NCBI GenBank assembly: GCA_965237725.1
Contig: OZ250151.1
Coordinates: 2,852,001 to 2,916,000, forward strand
Reading direction: 5' to 3'
Origin: G965237725 sp965237725
GTDB taxonomy: Bacteria; Pseudomonadota; Gammaproteobacteria; Arenicellales; Poriferihabitantaceae
Length of the DNA: 64,000 bases
In this document: one piece after another, positions 7,642 through 16,851 of the stretch
Layout of the letters: every line of letters starts with the position of its first letter
How positions within the stretch are numbered: position 1 is the stretch's first letter
Notes under the pieces: model-generated
What the model was told of the DNA's origin: nothing
Seen by the model: the letters and a program-made list of their open reading frames with translations, nothing else
The model's database searches: none
Position numbers and translations under genes: made by a program

Positions 7642-8595
7642 CTATTTTTTAGCGCTCAGACTTTCGGCGACAACGCATAAGATTTCAAACATAATGGTGG
7701 CGCCAACCAGGGCTGTGTTGCCACTGGGATCGAAGGGCGGCGCGACCTCCACCACATCCCCGCCAACCAGATTTAATCCGCTCAAACCCCGTATCATGAG
7801 TTGTGCTTCCAGGGTGGTGTAGCCGCCAACTTCGGGTGTGCCGGTACCCGGCGCATACACCGGATCGAGGGCATCGACATCAAAACTAATATAAGTTGGC
7901 CCATCCCCGGCGATCTTTCGTGCTTCTTCAATCACCGCCTTATGACCCATTTCAAAATATTCTTCGATATAAATTACCCGCATGCCCGAGTCATGGCTGA
8001 ACTTCCAGACATCCGGGTCATTCAGGGATCCACGGATGCCAATCTGGATGGTTCTTTTGGGATCGAGCAAACCTTCGTCAACGGCGATTTTGAACGGTGC
8101 GCCGTGATGGAATTTTGAACCCAGGTAATCATCACCGGTATCGCAATGGGCATCGAAGTGAATCATGCCCACGGGGCCATTTTTTGCCAGGGCACGAAAA
8201 ATCGGCAGGGTTATGGAATGATCACCACCCGCTGAAATCGGGGTGATGTTTTTATCAACAACTTTTTGGTAAAAACCTTCAATCTCGTTATGGCTGCCTT
8301 CGAGGGTAAATGGTTTTTGTACCCAGGCATCACCGATGTCCCGCACCTTGCACAGTTGGTGGGGAAAAACCCCAGTGGCCTGGTTCATTTTTCGGATCAA
8401 GCTGGACTGGTTTCGAATTTCCCGTGGACCGTGGCGGGCGCCAGGGCGATTGGTCACGCCACCATCAAATGGCACGCCAATTAATCCAATATCCACATCC
8501 TCCATAGTTTCATCGTAAGGTGCGCGCATAAAAGTGGCCAAGCCGGTATAGCGTGGCCGGGTGATTGGATCTGCAAATTCGGGATAGTCGCTCAT
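7642..8595 (-). CDS. Ureohydrolase (agmatinase/guanidinobutyrase family)
   Basis: 317 residues, the usual length of the arginase/agmatinase family. All binuclear manganese ligands are present: His126 (GGDHS), Asp148/His150/Asp152 (HFDAHCDTGD) and Asp239/Asp241 (SFDVDALDP). The protein hydrolyses a guanidino compound to urea plus amine; guanidinobutyrate, guanidinopropionate or agmatine are candidates. Two other guanidino enzymes and an AruI-like 2-ketoarginine decarboxylase in the window favour guanidinobutyrate, the end product of the arginine transaminase route, but this is inference. It is the first gene of a minus-strand run and is divergent from the FrhB-like gene. Confidence 0.85.
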   Translation of the reverse strand: MSDYPEFADPITRPRYTGLATFMRAPYDETMEDVDIGLIGVPFDGGVTNRPGARHGPREIRNQSSLIRKMNQATGVFPHQLCKVRDIGDAWVQKPFTLEGSHNEIEGFYQKVVDKNITPISAGGDHSITLPIFRALAKNGPVGMIHFDAHCDTGDDYLGSKFHHGAPFKIAVDEGLLDPKRTIQIGIRGSLNDPDVWKFSHDSGMRVIYIEEYFEMGHKAVIEEARKIAGDGPTYISFDVDALDPVYAPGTGTPEVGGYTTLEAQLMIRGLSGLNLVGGDVVEVAPPFDPSGNTALVGATIMFEILCVVAESLSAKK

Positions 8596-8764
8596 TAGAA
8601 AATTTCAGGGATTTTTGAAGATGATATGACCCTAATACTTAAATGCAAATTAATCAACATGGAATCCCTGGGAAGAATTTTTGTTTCGTCGCCTCAACTT
8701 TTGATTTCGATTGAATGGGTATCGGGTTAATATCTGGGTCTTTACCGTTAGCAGATTTTTAACG

Positions 8765-10081
8765 ATGACCAAGGAACACCTGAAATCTATCCAGCAAGAC
8801 CTGGACCCCACCCAGCGCCTTTATCAAATAGTAGAGCATGGCATGTGTATCGGCTGTGGGCTGTGTCAAAGTGTTTGTGGAGAAAAGAAAATTAAAATAG
8901 AAAATGTGGAAAATGGTTGCCCGCGGCCAGTGGTCACTGGGGAATTATCTCATCAGGATATGGATCGGGTAATGGATGTTTGTCCAGGAACCCGGGTTGA
9001 CGGGCTGCCCAGCTGGCAGATCGATGATGCCAGTCTCGATGATTCGATTTGGGGTGTATGGCGGGAAATCTATCTGGCCTGGTCGGGTGATCCGGAAATT
9101 CGTCATATGGCGTCCACCGGCGGCGTGCTAACCGAAATCGCACTGTATTTGCTCGAGTCCGGTGAAGTGGATTTTATTCTTCAGGCTCGGGAACCAAAGG
9201 ATAATCCGACATTCGGGGAGTCGGTTATCAGCCGTAGTCGTGAAGAAATTCTCACAGCAGCGGGATCGCGTTATGGCCCAACCCCCGCGCTTATTAGCGC
9301 TGTGGAAACCATTGATCTGGCGGAAAAAAATAATCAGACGTTTGCCTTCATCGGCACTCCCCATGATGTCAGTGCTTTGAGAAATTACGCCCGCCACGAT
9401 GCCCGGGTGGACCAATACTGCAAAGCAATGCTAGTCATGGTCTGTGGTGGATTCATGGGCGCTGACTCGATGCGAGACTTTTTAACAAAACTCGATGTTG
9501 AATTTGATGATGTGACCAGTATGCGCTATAGAGGTTATGGCAATCCGGGACCGACGACATTTACCACAAAGGACGGTCGGAAGTTTGACAAAAATTATCT
9601 GGATTTCTGGGGCGACGATGAGTCTTATTGGGGGCTGCCGCCGCGTTGTAAAATTTGCCCCGACGGAATTGGTGATTCGGCGGACATCGCCGCATCGGAT
9701 ACCTGGGATGGCGGTTCGCCGACCTGGGAAGGCCAAATAGATGACTTGGGTCACAATGCAATAATTGTCAGAACCCAACGAGGACTGGATTTGATGAACA
9801 ATGCCATTGCCGCCGGATATATTGTGCGTGGCGATTCTCTGGACCCCCGAGATATGGATCGATTTCAGCCCCACCAGCGGAATAAGAAACAGGCGGTTTG
9901 GGCGCGATATCAAGGCATGAAAGCGGCGGGCCACGTGGTGCCTGAAACCCACGGACTAAGACTCGAAGAATTATATAAAACTAACGACCCCCAGGAGAAT
10001 AGAAAGCAGACCGACGGCGCTCGTCAGCGTGTGGAAAAGGGTGGCTTTGCCGAGAACACGCCGGTTAAAAAGGTTGTCTAG
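8765..10081 (+). CDS. FrhB-family (F420 hydrogenase/dehydrogenase beta subunit-like) iron-sulfur protein
   Basis: About 438 residues from the ATG at 8765 (a TTG at 8711 would add 18 poorly supported residues). The N-terminus carries a [4Fe-4S] motif CIGCGLCQSVCG (Cys28, 31, 34, 38), followed by the FrhB N- and C-terminal domains with the conserved STGG (~110) and a second cysteine pair (PPRCKICPDG) ahead of ADIAASDTW. In bacteria these proteins move electrons between flavin and ferredoxin-like carriers and need not use F420. Its 3' end overlaps the Rieske oxygenase gene by four bases in convergent orientation. Confidence 0.8.
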   Translation: MTKEHLKSIQQDLDPTQRLYQIVEHGMCIGCGLCQSVCGEKKIKIENVENGCPRPVVTGELSHQDMDRVMDVCPGTRVDGLPSWQIDDASLDDSIWGVWREIYLAWSGDPEIRHMASTGGVLTEIALYLLESGEVDFILQAREPKDNPTFGESVISRSREEILTAAGSRYGPTPALISAVETIDLAEKNNQTFAFIGTPHDVSALRNYARHDARVDQYCKAMLVMVCGGFMGADSMRDFLTKLDVEFDDVTSMRYRGYGNPGPTTFTTKDGRKFDKNYLDFWGDDESYWGLPPRCKICPDGIGDSADIAASDTWDGGSPTWEGQIDDLGHNAIIVRTQRGLDLMNNAIAAGYIVRGDSLDPRDMDRFQPHQRNKKQAVWARYQGMKAAGHVVPETHGLRLEELYKTNDPQENRKQTDGARQRVEKGGFAENTPVKKVV

Positions 10082-11256
10082 CTTAAATATTTAACCAGGT
10101 TTTTCTGAAAGCGGTGTACTGCGGTTTCCCAATGTCCCGAGAATCGCGTAGGAATGTTAGTTTCCAATCGTTGACGCTGTTGTTCTTGCACGACCTCGAC
10201 TATCGCCTGGTCCTGCACACCAAATGAATTCCAGAATCTTTTGATGTTGCTGCGAATTTCAGCATAATCATCGCTCATCGCCGCATCACTGATGAAATAA
10301 AATGCCCGGCGCATTAAACACTTCTCGGGGGAAATTGGCAGATAGAGCACGACAACAAAATGATTGGCCATCATCTCAACAACGGTAGTTCCGGGATGAA
10401 CAAATAGATATAAATCTTCCCAGCCATAACCATTTTTAAGCTTAAAGTTTTCCAGGTGTGGAAATTTGGGTAACAACTTCTCGTCCTTTTTAGGCGTACG
10501 GCGTTCCCACATGGTTGCTATTCCGACATAGCAGCCGTCTTCATCGGAGTCTTCACGAGTGATACCGTTGTGTCCGCCGCCTTCGGGATGAACCCAGGGC
10601 ATATGATAATTCTCAACCCCGCCTTCGACGACAAATTTCCAGTTCCCCTTGAAAGATGTATCGTCGGTATTACCACCGTAACGCAGTAAATCAAGATCAT
10701 AATCTGACAATCGCTTAATTAGTGGATGAAGATGCTTAGTTAATTCTGGTGCATTGCCATCGAGGTTAATAAATATAATCTGCTGCCAACTTTCACAGCG
10801 AATGGGTTTGAGCCCAAGGTCATTTTTATCGATACCTTCAAGTTGATTGATATCTTTGCCACCGAGGTTAGGGGTAGCAACCAGTTTGCCATTCAAGTCG
10901 TAGGTCCAGGCATGCCATGGGCAAGACATGCGATCAACTTCAGTGCAGGGCTGATTCGCCACTCGCATTGAGCGGTGTCGACAAATATTGTGAAAAGCGC
11001 TCAGCTTTCCAGCGCCGTCCCGGGTCAGCACTATTTCCCAGCCGCACAAACTCACTGGAAATACACTACCTGGTGCCGGCAGGTCACTTTCAAATGCGCA
11101 AGCCATCCAGGTTTTGGAAAACAATTTTTCTTTTTCCAATTCCCAGAAACCAGGATCATAATAAATTTTAGCTGGTAAACCATGGGCCTGGGACGTAGGA
11201 CGTTGCAATGCATCCAGATCGGACTGACTCACATAATCATGTAATTCGGAGGGCAT
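10078..11256 (-). CDS. Rieske non-heme iron oxygenase, alpha subunit
   Basis: 392 residues. The Rieske [2Fe-2S] ligands are Cys92-x-His94 (CRHRSM) and Cys112-x2-His115 (CPWHAW). The catalytic domain has the mononuclear-iron pair His218/His223 in ENYHMPWVH, after the GNWKFVVEG lead-in. The family includes oxygenases that demethylate glycine betaine, stachydrine and carnitine as well as aromatic ring hydroxylases. The nearby quaternary-amine genes favour an N-methyl substrate, but the residues seen do not decide it. No reductase gene is adjacent on the same strand. Confidence 0.85.
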   Translation of the reverse strand: MPSELHDYVSQSDLDALQRPTSQAHGLPAKIYYDPGFWELEKEKLFSKTWMACAFESDLPAPGSVFPVSLCGWEIVLTRDGAGKLSAFHNICRHRSMRVANQPCTEVDRMSCPWHAWTYDLNGKLVATPNLGGKDINQLEGIDKNDLGLKPIRCESWQQIIFINLDGNAPELTKHLHPLIKRLSDYDLDLLRYGGNTDDTSFKGNWKFVVEGGVENYHMPWVHPEGGGHNGITREDSDEDGCYVGIATMWERRTPKKDEKLLPKFPHLENFKLKNGYGWEDLYLFVHPGTTVVEMMANHFVVVLYLPISPEKCLMRRAFYFISDAAMSDDYAEIRSNIKRFWNSFGVQDQAIVEVVQEQQRQRLETNIPTRFSGHWETAVHRFQKNLVKYLS

Positions 11257-11301
11257 AATTAATTCGTTTTGATTAATTTACAAAAGTTATTCTATTCGAG
11301 A

Positions 11302-12345
11302 TTACGGTCTCGAAGCTAAATACATTCTGATGCTATTGGACCAGCCCGCCGCTAACCAGATGTACTCCATGTCTTCATGACGTAAATAACTCGCCCCCCA
11401 GATACCCCGCTCCTTTACATCCCTGCGGGTGGCAACCGGATTGTTTGAATCCCGTTGCCAATTTATGCCATCGTCGCTCGTGGCATAACCAACTAAGCCC
11501 TCTGCATAGTAATTTTCGCTTTGATAAGCCATTGTCCACCTTCCGTTCTCGAATTGAACATTGGGGTTAAATACCTGGTTTTTTTCCCAGCTGGCATCTG
11601 TTGTATCCTGCACAAGCACGGGATCACTGCGCAGAAACAAGGGGTCGGTGGTTGCAGGATCATTATATTTCTCCCAGTTAATGCCGTCTTCGGAGTAGGC
11701 TAGCCCAATGCGTCCACGTTCCTCATTATAACCATCAACTACAAGACGGCCCCAACCCGTATAGTGCATCACATAACCATCAGCGGTTGGGTTCACGCTG
11801 ACACGGCCGACCCGGCTACCATCCCAGTCAATGTTTTTCTCACCAGGGGTTAACACTGGGTTGGGATGAATCTGCCACGGCCCCATGGGTGAACTTGCGG
11901 TGGCGCGCATCACAAATCCTGTGTATCTACGAGGATTGTGTGCAATGGATAAATACAAAACCCAGGTGCCATCAACCTCGATCAGCACGCTGTTGGCAGC
12001 GACATTTAATCCTTCATTATCAATATCAGCTAAATCAATTAGGGGCTGCTTGGCGATCCTGTTCCAGGATCTGCCATCAGCAGATGTGGCGTAGCCAATT
12101 GCAAACGCCTCGGCTTCTCGTACGTTGCCATTGTAGAACATGTGGAATAAACCATCATGAAATATCACTGCCCCTGGTTCGATTTCGCCGCCATCCCAAC
12201 CCTCCATTTGTTTCGTGTCCATTACTGTCTCAGGATGGATAACAAATTCGCCCTGGGCATGGCTCGGGCTGCTACCTGGGTTAATAAACAGAAAACAGGC
12301 AATTAACCAAAAAATTGGCTTATTTGGTGTATTGGATTTTTGCAT
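11302..12345 (-). CDS. Secreted five-bladed beta-propeller protein (GH43/GH130-like fold)
   Basis: 347 residues: a signal peptide (to ~residue 31, SHAQG), then repeating blades with the typical propeller phrases FHDGLFHMFYNG, IGYATSADGRSW, GLAYSEDGINWEKY and VGYATSDDGINWQRD. Such five-bladed proteins include arabinanases, sucrose-fructosyl enzymes and mannoside phosphorylases, and many are of unknown function. The acidic catalytic residues cannot be assigned with confidence. A 7-bp inverted repeat (11295-11301 with 11308-11314) covers its stop region and may help end transcription. It is upstream of the Rieske gene on the same strand but 45 bases away. Confidence 0.65.
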   Translation of the reverse strand: MQKSNTPNKPIFWLIACFLFINPGSSPSHAQGEFVIHPETVMDTKQMEGWDGGEIEPGAVIFHDGLFHMFYNGNVREAEAFAIGYATSADGRSWNRIAKQPLIDLADIDNEGLNVAANSVLIEVDGTWVLYLSIAHNPRRYTGFVMRATASSPMGPWQIHPNPVLTPGEKNIDWDGSRVGRVSVNPTADGYVMHYTGWGRLVVDGYNEERGRIGLAYSEDGINWEKYNDPATTDPLFLRSDPVLVQDTTDASWEKNQVFNPNVQFENGRWTMAYQSENYYAEGLVGYATSDDGINWQRDSNNPVATRRDVKERGIWGASYLRHEDMEYIWLAAGWSNSIRMYLASRP

Positions 12346-12522
12346 GGAGTTTCCCGGATGAAATAAGAATTCACGTCATGCTAATTCAGATCACCCCATT
12401 TGACTTTTCCGCTGTTGCGGTGTGGTCAGTAGAAGGTTGAAAAATTAATTCCCTTTACGCCATGTTTTCTCCATAGACCTTGGTGCGGTATTGTCCGGGA
12501 AAATTTAAGTACAATAAGCCCC

Positions 12523-13236
12523 ATGACAGACCCAGGAAAAAACCTTCCCAAAAAATCGAGTAGATCTGAAATTGACGCGTTTGTTAAGAAAGTCAGATCG
12601 ACGCCCATTGTTAAAACGGCTAATGATCGCGGACGTTTGATTTTTGCGATGGACGCCACAGCCAGTCGAGAATCCACGTGGGACCGGGCTTGCAACATTC
12701 AGGGCGAGATGTTCAAGGAAACTGCAATGCTCGGCGGCCTGGATATTCAGCTTTGCTACTACCGTGGATTTGGCGAATTCGAGGCGAGCCCGTGGCTGTC
12801 TTCTTCTGATGAGTTGCTTAAACGGATGACCAGCGTGTCATGCAGAGGTGGCTTTACCCAGATTGAAAAAGTACTGCGCCAATCGATTCAACAGACAAAA
12901 CAAAAGAAAGTGCACGCCCTCGTGTTCGTCGGAGACTGCGTCGAGGAAGACGTAGATCGGTTGTGTCAATTGGCAGGAGAGCTGGGGTTACTGGGCGTAC
13001 CGATCTTTTTGTTTCATGAAGGGAACGAGCTTTTAGCACAACAAACGTTTAAGCAGATCGCCCAGTTAACTCGGGGCGCCTATTGCCCTTTCGACGCAAC
13101 CAGTGCCGGACAACTGCGAGACCTGTTGAGTGCGGTTGCCGTTTATGCTGCCGGCGGACAGGCTGCATTGCAGGACTTCAGCAAGAATCGCAGTGAGGTC
13201 GTGCGGAGGCTGACCCGCCAGCTGGGCAAGGATTGA
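12523..13236 (+). CDS. von Willebrand factor A domain protein
   Basis: 237 residues with a central VWA fold. The metal-ion-dependent adhesion site reads DATAS (Asp44, Thr46, Ser48), a slight variant of DxSxS, with a second acidic loop at FVGDCVEED and the usual late beta-strand LLGVPIFLFHEG. It lacks a signal peptide, so it is cytosolic. The DnaJ-domain membrane gene starts three bases after its stop, so the two are almost certainly co-translated. Function unknown; VWA proteins of this type often work with chaperone-like partners. Confidence 0.75.
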   Translation: MTDPGKNLPKKSSRSEIDAFVKKVRSTPIVKTANDRGRLIFAMDATASRESTWDRACNIQGEMFKETAMLGGLDIQLCYYRGFGEFEASPWLSSSDELLKRMTSVSCRGGFTQIEKVLRQSIQQTKQKKVHALVFVGDCVEEDVDRLCQLAGELGLLGVPIFLFHEGNELLAQQTFKQIAQLTRGAYCPFDATSAGQLRDLLSAVAVYAAGGQAALQDFSKNRSEVVRRLTRQLGKD

Positions 13237-13239
13237 TCA

Positions 13240-13971
13240 ATGTTACGATTGTTAGTGTTAATCGGTATTGCATGCCTGCTATTCTTTTTTTTCCGATGGT
13301 TATCCCAGAAGCCGCCCAGGGTTTATTGGCAAACAATAGCGGGGTTGGTCGCGGTGGTTCTACTGGCGCTGGTTGCCACGGGTAGAGCGCATTGGCTCAC
13401 GGCGGTATTTGCTGCATTCCTTCCATTCGTACGAGGTATTCTTGCCTTGCTCAGTAATATTTCGCTATTTAATCGCATCCTTGGCGGCATCAAAGCTGCA
13501 AAAGCCTCCACCGAATCAAGCAGCGGTCAAACATCCACCGTGCTAAGTAAGTTTATCCGCATGAAGTTGAATCATGATTCGGGCGACATTAACGGAGAAG
13601 TTCTGGAAGGACAGTTCAAGGGTAATACCCTCGATCAACTACAACTCGAAGAATTACTACAGTTACTTAACGAATGCCAGGATGATGAAGAATCGGTTGC
13701 CTTGTTGCAGGCATACCTGGAGCGGGAATATGGGGATTCCTGGCGGCAAGCGGCAGGGGCAGAAGAACAGCAACAAACATTCGGCGAATCGGAAGACATG
13801 TCCCGCGACGAGGCACTTCAGGTACTTGGGTTATCATCTAACCCTAGCGAAGATGAGATCATTCAGGCGCACAGACGACTGATGCAAATCCTACATCCAG
13901 ATCGCGGTGGCTCTACCTATCTTGCGGCAAAGATAAATCTGGCTAAAAAGACATTATTGGCCAGCAAATAG
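13240..13971 (+). CDS. Membrane-anchored DnaJ-domain protein (DjlA/Pam18-like, type III)
   Basis: 243 residues. Two or three N-terminal hydrophobic segments (~1-18, 30-48, 50-72) are followed by a charged linker and a C-terminal J domain. The essential HPD tripeptide is at 219-221 (LHPDRGG), so it should stimulate a DnaK-type ATPase. The J domain at the C-terminus of a membrane protein resembles mitochondrial Pam18/Tim14. The middle stretch (~100-160) is acidic and includes a helix rich in Leu/Glu. Translationally coupled to the VWA gene. Confidence 0.8.
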   Translation: MLRLLVLIGIACLLFFFFRWLSQKPPRVYWQTIAGLVAVVLLALVATGRAHWLTAVFAAFLPFVRGILALLSNISLFNRILGGIKAAKASTESSSGQTSTVLSKFIRMKLNHDSGDINGEVLEGQFKGNTLDQLQLEELLQLLNECQDDEESVALLQAYLEREYGDSWRQAAGAEEQQQTFGESEDMSRDEALQVLGLSSNPSEDEIIQAHRRLMQILHPDRGGSTYLAAKINLAKKTLLASK

Positions 13972-14132
13972 GTAGATTGGGTATTAATGTAATAAAAGGA
14001 TGCCTATAATTAGATTAACAAAAGAGAAACGACAAATCATTTAATTGCTCATTACATTCATCGAACACCAACAGCTCAAGCAATACGCGAACAATGACTA
14101 GTTTAGACCTCGCCCCACAACCATAAAATATT

Positions 14133-14636
14133 ATGAAGAAGCTCTATACCATTGGCTATGAGGGCGCTGACCTGCAAGAATTTTTAACCACACTCAAGGC
14201 CGTTAACACCAATCTATTGCTAGATGTCCGGGAGCTTCCTATTTCTCGCCGTAAGGGATTTTCTAAAACAGCATTAAAGAACGCATTAGCCGAGGCCGGG
14301 ATTGACTATCGGCATGAGAAGCTATTGGGTTCTCCTCGTGATATTCGACATCGCTTACGTGAGAATTGGAACTACAGCCAGTTTTTCAAGGACTTTGATA
14401 AACACCTGGATCAACAATCCGACTTAATCGAACAGTTGGCTGACGAGCTACGGGGGAATGTTACTCTTATGTGTTTTGAGAAGGATCATAACCAGTGTCA
14501 TCGAATCTCTGTTGTCGATGCTCTGGCTAAGCTGGTAAATATGGAACCCGAACATTTAGGAGTAAATTATCATGGAGATAAGCAAACACAACAAACGACG
14601 GATATGGATCTTAGTCAAGGCCTTCCCGCAATCTAG
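14133..14636 (+). CDS. DUF488 family protein
   Basis: 167 residues. It begins with the DUF488 signature YTIGYEGADLQEFLTTL, contains the LLDVRELPISRRKGFSK strand-loop and ends with the CFEKDHNQCHR cysteine/histidine motif. The fold is conserved in bacteria and its biochemical role is not established. The end of the gene overlaps the next one by 65 bases in another frame, which suggests translational coupling. Confidence 0.85.
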   Translation: MKKLYTIGYEGADLQEFLTTLKAVNTNLLLDVRELPISRRKGFSKTALKNALAEAGIDYRHEKLLGSPRDIRHRLRENWNYSQFFKDFDKHLDQQSDLIEQLADELRGNVTLMCFEKDHNQCHRISVVDALAKLVNMEPEHLGVNYHGDKQTQQTTDMDLSQGLPAI

Positions 14637-15411
14637 CACTAAATACGAAGAAACTGTTTGCTGCGCCGGGGTAACAGAGGATAGCAACGAGTTACTTCGC
14701 CTATATCCTGTCCGGTTTCGGCGACTCGAAAAATCAGATCAATTTAAGCGCTTTGATCTGGTCGAAATGACCATTACTAAAGCATCTGATCCCCGCCCAG
14801 AAAGCTATCGCGTCGACGAGGATTCTATTCGTATTGTTAAACTCGGTAACAACTTAAAATCCGAGGATAAAGTCCGGCTCTGGTCAAAGCATATCGCCCT
14901 CTCTCTCAAAGAACTGGAGAATCAGAATAAAAGTGAACATCGTAGCCTGGGAATCATTAAACCCGATTTGGGTAGTCTACGATTTAAGATCGAAGAAGCA
15001 TCTAAAAGCGGCAAAGAAGAACAAGACGTGGCTAATCTTGTTTACCAAACTCAATCCTCTTTACTGGAAGACCCGCTAAAACCCATCAAACAACCAAAAT
15101 ATAATTTTAGGTACCAATTTACCTGCGATGGCCATCCCCATAACCATCTGATTCACGATTGGGAGGTCCAGGCTGCTTTTATCAACTACACGCGACAATA
15201 TGGCTCAGAGTATAAAGCCCTGGAGATGATGGAAAACGAGTATCAAAACAATATCCCTAATCACAACCTGCATTTCATTATGGGAACCATGATAGCGCGA
15301 CCTCATCAATTTATTGTGATTGGATTACTTCGGTCTACTATAGGCCCGGAAGAAGTTAATAATCAACAATCGTTATTTGATAACGTCCACAAACAAAATA
15401 TTGATGTATAA
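14572..15411 (+). CDS. Conserved hypothetical partner of the DUF488 protein
   Basis: 279 residues, no signal peptide or membrane segment. The N-terminal ~70 residues (RIWILVKAFPQSSTKYEETVCCAG, then LLRLYPVRFRR) look like a compact alpha/beta domain. The rest is charged and mainly helical, with an HPHNHLIHDWE segment rich in histidine at ~181-196 that could bind metal. Placement of its start inside the DUF488 gene is supported by the shared message but is not certain. I do not recognise the family. Confidence 0.6.
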   Translation: MEISKHNKRRIWILVKAFPQSSTKYEETVCCAGVTEDSNELLRLYPVRFRRLEKSDQFKRFDLVEMTITKASDPRPESYRVDEDSIRIVKLGNNLKSEDKVRLWSKHIALSLKELENQNKSEHRSLGIIKPDLGSLRFKIEEASKSGKEEQDVANLVYQTQSSLLEDPLKPIKQPKYNFRYQFTCDGHPHNHLIHDWEVQAAFINYTRQYGSEYKALEMMENEYQNNIPNHNLHFIMGTMIARPHQFIVIGLLRSTIGPEEVNNQQSLFDNVHKQNIDV

Positions 15412-15595
15412 GGGTGTTTTGCACCCCAAATCAATCTTTGTAGTATATTGATATTGAACGGAAATTTCTAAGGCGGCAAGCCCTCCCCTTATGAGGCAAT
15501 TGCTTTAGCCCGTAAGCTATGAGGGCCTGAATTCAGCTGGAGTTCTGTGAGCGTAACAATCCTAATACCATGGATGATAGTCAACATAAAACCAG

Positions 15596-16837
15596 CTAAT
15601 TTGCTAATTCCAGCATGGCATGCAATAACACATTGCAACCCGCTTCGAGGTCTTCGGAGGTGGCACTTTCCTCTTCATTGTGACTGAGGCCGCCTTCGCA
15701 GGGCACAAATATCATTGAGGTCGGTACGATATTACAAACCTGACAGGCGTCATGACCGGCGCCGGAGACCATTTTCTGGTTTCCATACCCCAACGCGTTG
15801 GCAGCCTTGTCTACAGCGGCAACACAATCGGAATTAAATTTAACCGGAGCGATATGCCAAATTTCTTTTGCATCTATTTTCACGTTATGCTTTTTACTGA
15901 TAGCCTCACTACAATCATTAAAGCTGTCTGCCATGGTCTTGAGTACATCATCATCGGGATTTCGAAAATCTACGGTAAGAAAAATCTCACCCGGTATGGT
16001 GTTTCGTGAATTCGGCGATACCGCCATTTCTCCAACAGTGCCAACGCCATGAGGAGCATAGTCCAGGGCAATATTCTGGATGGTCTGAATTAATTCCGCT
16101 GCGGCCACCAGCGCATCTTTTCGCCCTAGCATCGGTGTTGATCCGGCATGGGAGTCCTGGCCGCGTAGGGTAACGTCGAACCAACGCGCGCCCTGGCCGC
16201 CGATGACCACGCCGATCTGGTGATTATCGCGCTCGAGAATCGGGCCCTGTTCGATGTGGGCTTCAAACAGTGCGCCAAATTCATGCTCGCCACACTTTTC
16301 ATCGCCCATATACCCAATGCGTTTTAATTCCGATTCCAGGGTATTACCATCAGAATCCTGGCGCGAATAGGCAAACTCTTTTTCAAAAATTCCGGCGAAT
16401 ACACCAGAAGCAATCATTGCCGGAGCGAATCGCGACCCTTCTTCATTGGTCCACATCACAATTTCCAGCGGTGATTTAGTATCGATGTTATTTTCATTTA
16501 GCGTTCGTACCACTTCCAGTGCAGACAAAACGCCGTAGATACCATCAAATTTTCCACCATGGGGCTGGGTATCCAGGTGACTGCCCGCGGCAATGGGCGG
16601 CAGGCTATTATCTGTCCCCTGGCGTCGAGCAAAAATATTACCCATGTCGTCGATGGTGATAGTGCAGTTTTCCTGCTTACACCAGCTAATAAACAGATCG
16701 CGGCCTTGCTTGTCTTCGTCGGTTAATGCCAGTCGTCGTGATCCGCCTTTTTCGCCGGGACCAATTTCTGCCATGGCCATAATGCTATCCCACAACCGCT
16801 GGCCGTTTATTCGAGTGAGTTGATCTGAACTGGACAT
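15596..16837 (-). CDS. M20-family hydrolase (N-carbamoyl-L-amino acid hydrolase/allantoate amidohydrolase type)
   Basis: 413 residues from the ATG at 16835-16837; the open frame continues upstream but the extra residues are not family-like. Metal ligands are His87 and Asp98 in GSHLDTQPHGGKFDG and the Glu132-Glu133 pair in NEEGSRF. The family removes a carbamoyl group or similar amide from N-carbamoyl amino acids, ureidopropionate or allantoate. In this neighbourhood of guanidino and ureido chemistry it could process a ureido product, but the substrate is not visible. Confidence 0.8.
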   Translation of the reverse strand: MSSSDQLTRINGQRLWDSIMAMAEIGPGEKGGSRRLALTDEDKQGRDLFISWCKQENCTITIDDMGNIFARRQGTDNSLPPIAAGSHLDTQPHGGKFDGIYGVLSALEVVRTLNENNIDTKSPLEIVMWTNEEGSRFAPAMIASGVFAGIFEKEFAYSRQDSDGNTLESELKRIGYMGDEKCGEHEFGALFEAHIEQGPILERDNHQIGVVIGGQGARWFDVTLRGQDSHAGSTPMLGRKDALVAAAELIQTIQNIALDYAPHGVGTVGEMAVSPNSRNTIPGEIFLTVDFRNPDDDVLKTMADSFNDCSEAISKKHNVKIDAKEIWHIAPVKFNSDCVAAVDKAANALGYGNQKMVSGAGHDACQVCNIVPTSMIFVPCEGGLSHNEEESATSEDLEAGCNVLLHAMLELAN

Positions 16838-16851
16838 AATTAAAGATAAAA

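Noticed and set aside
15412..15430. GGGTG-TTTTG-CACCC hairpin after the DUF488 partner gene
   Set aside because: Stem of only five pairs and no T-run, so not listed as a terminator.
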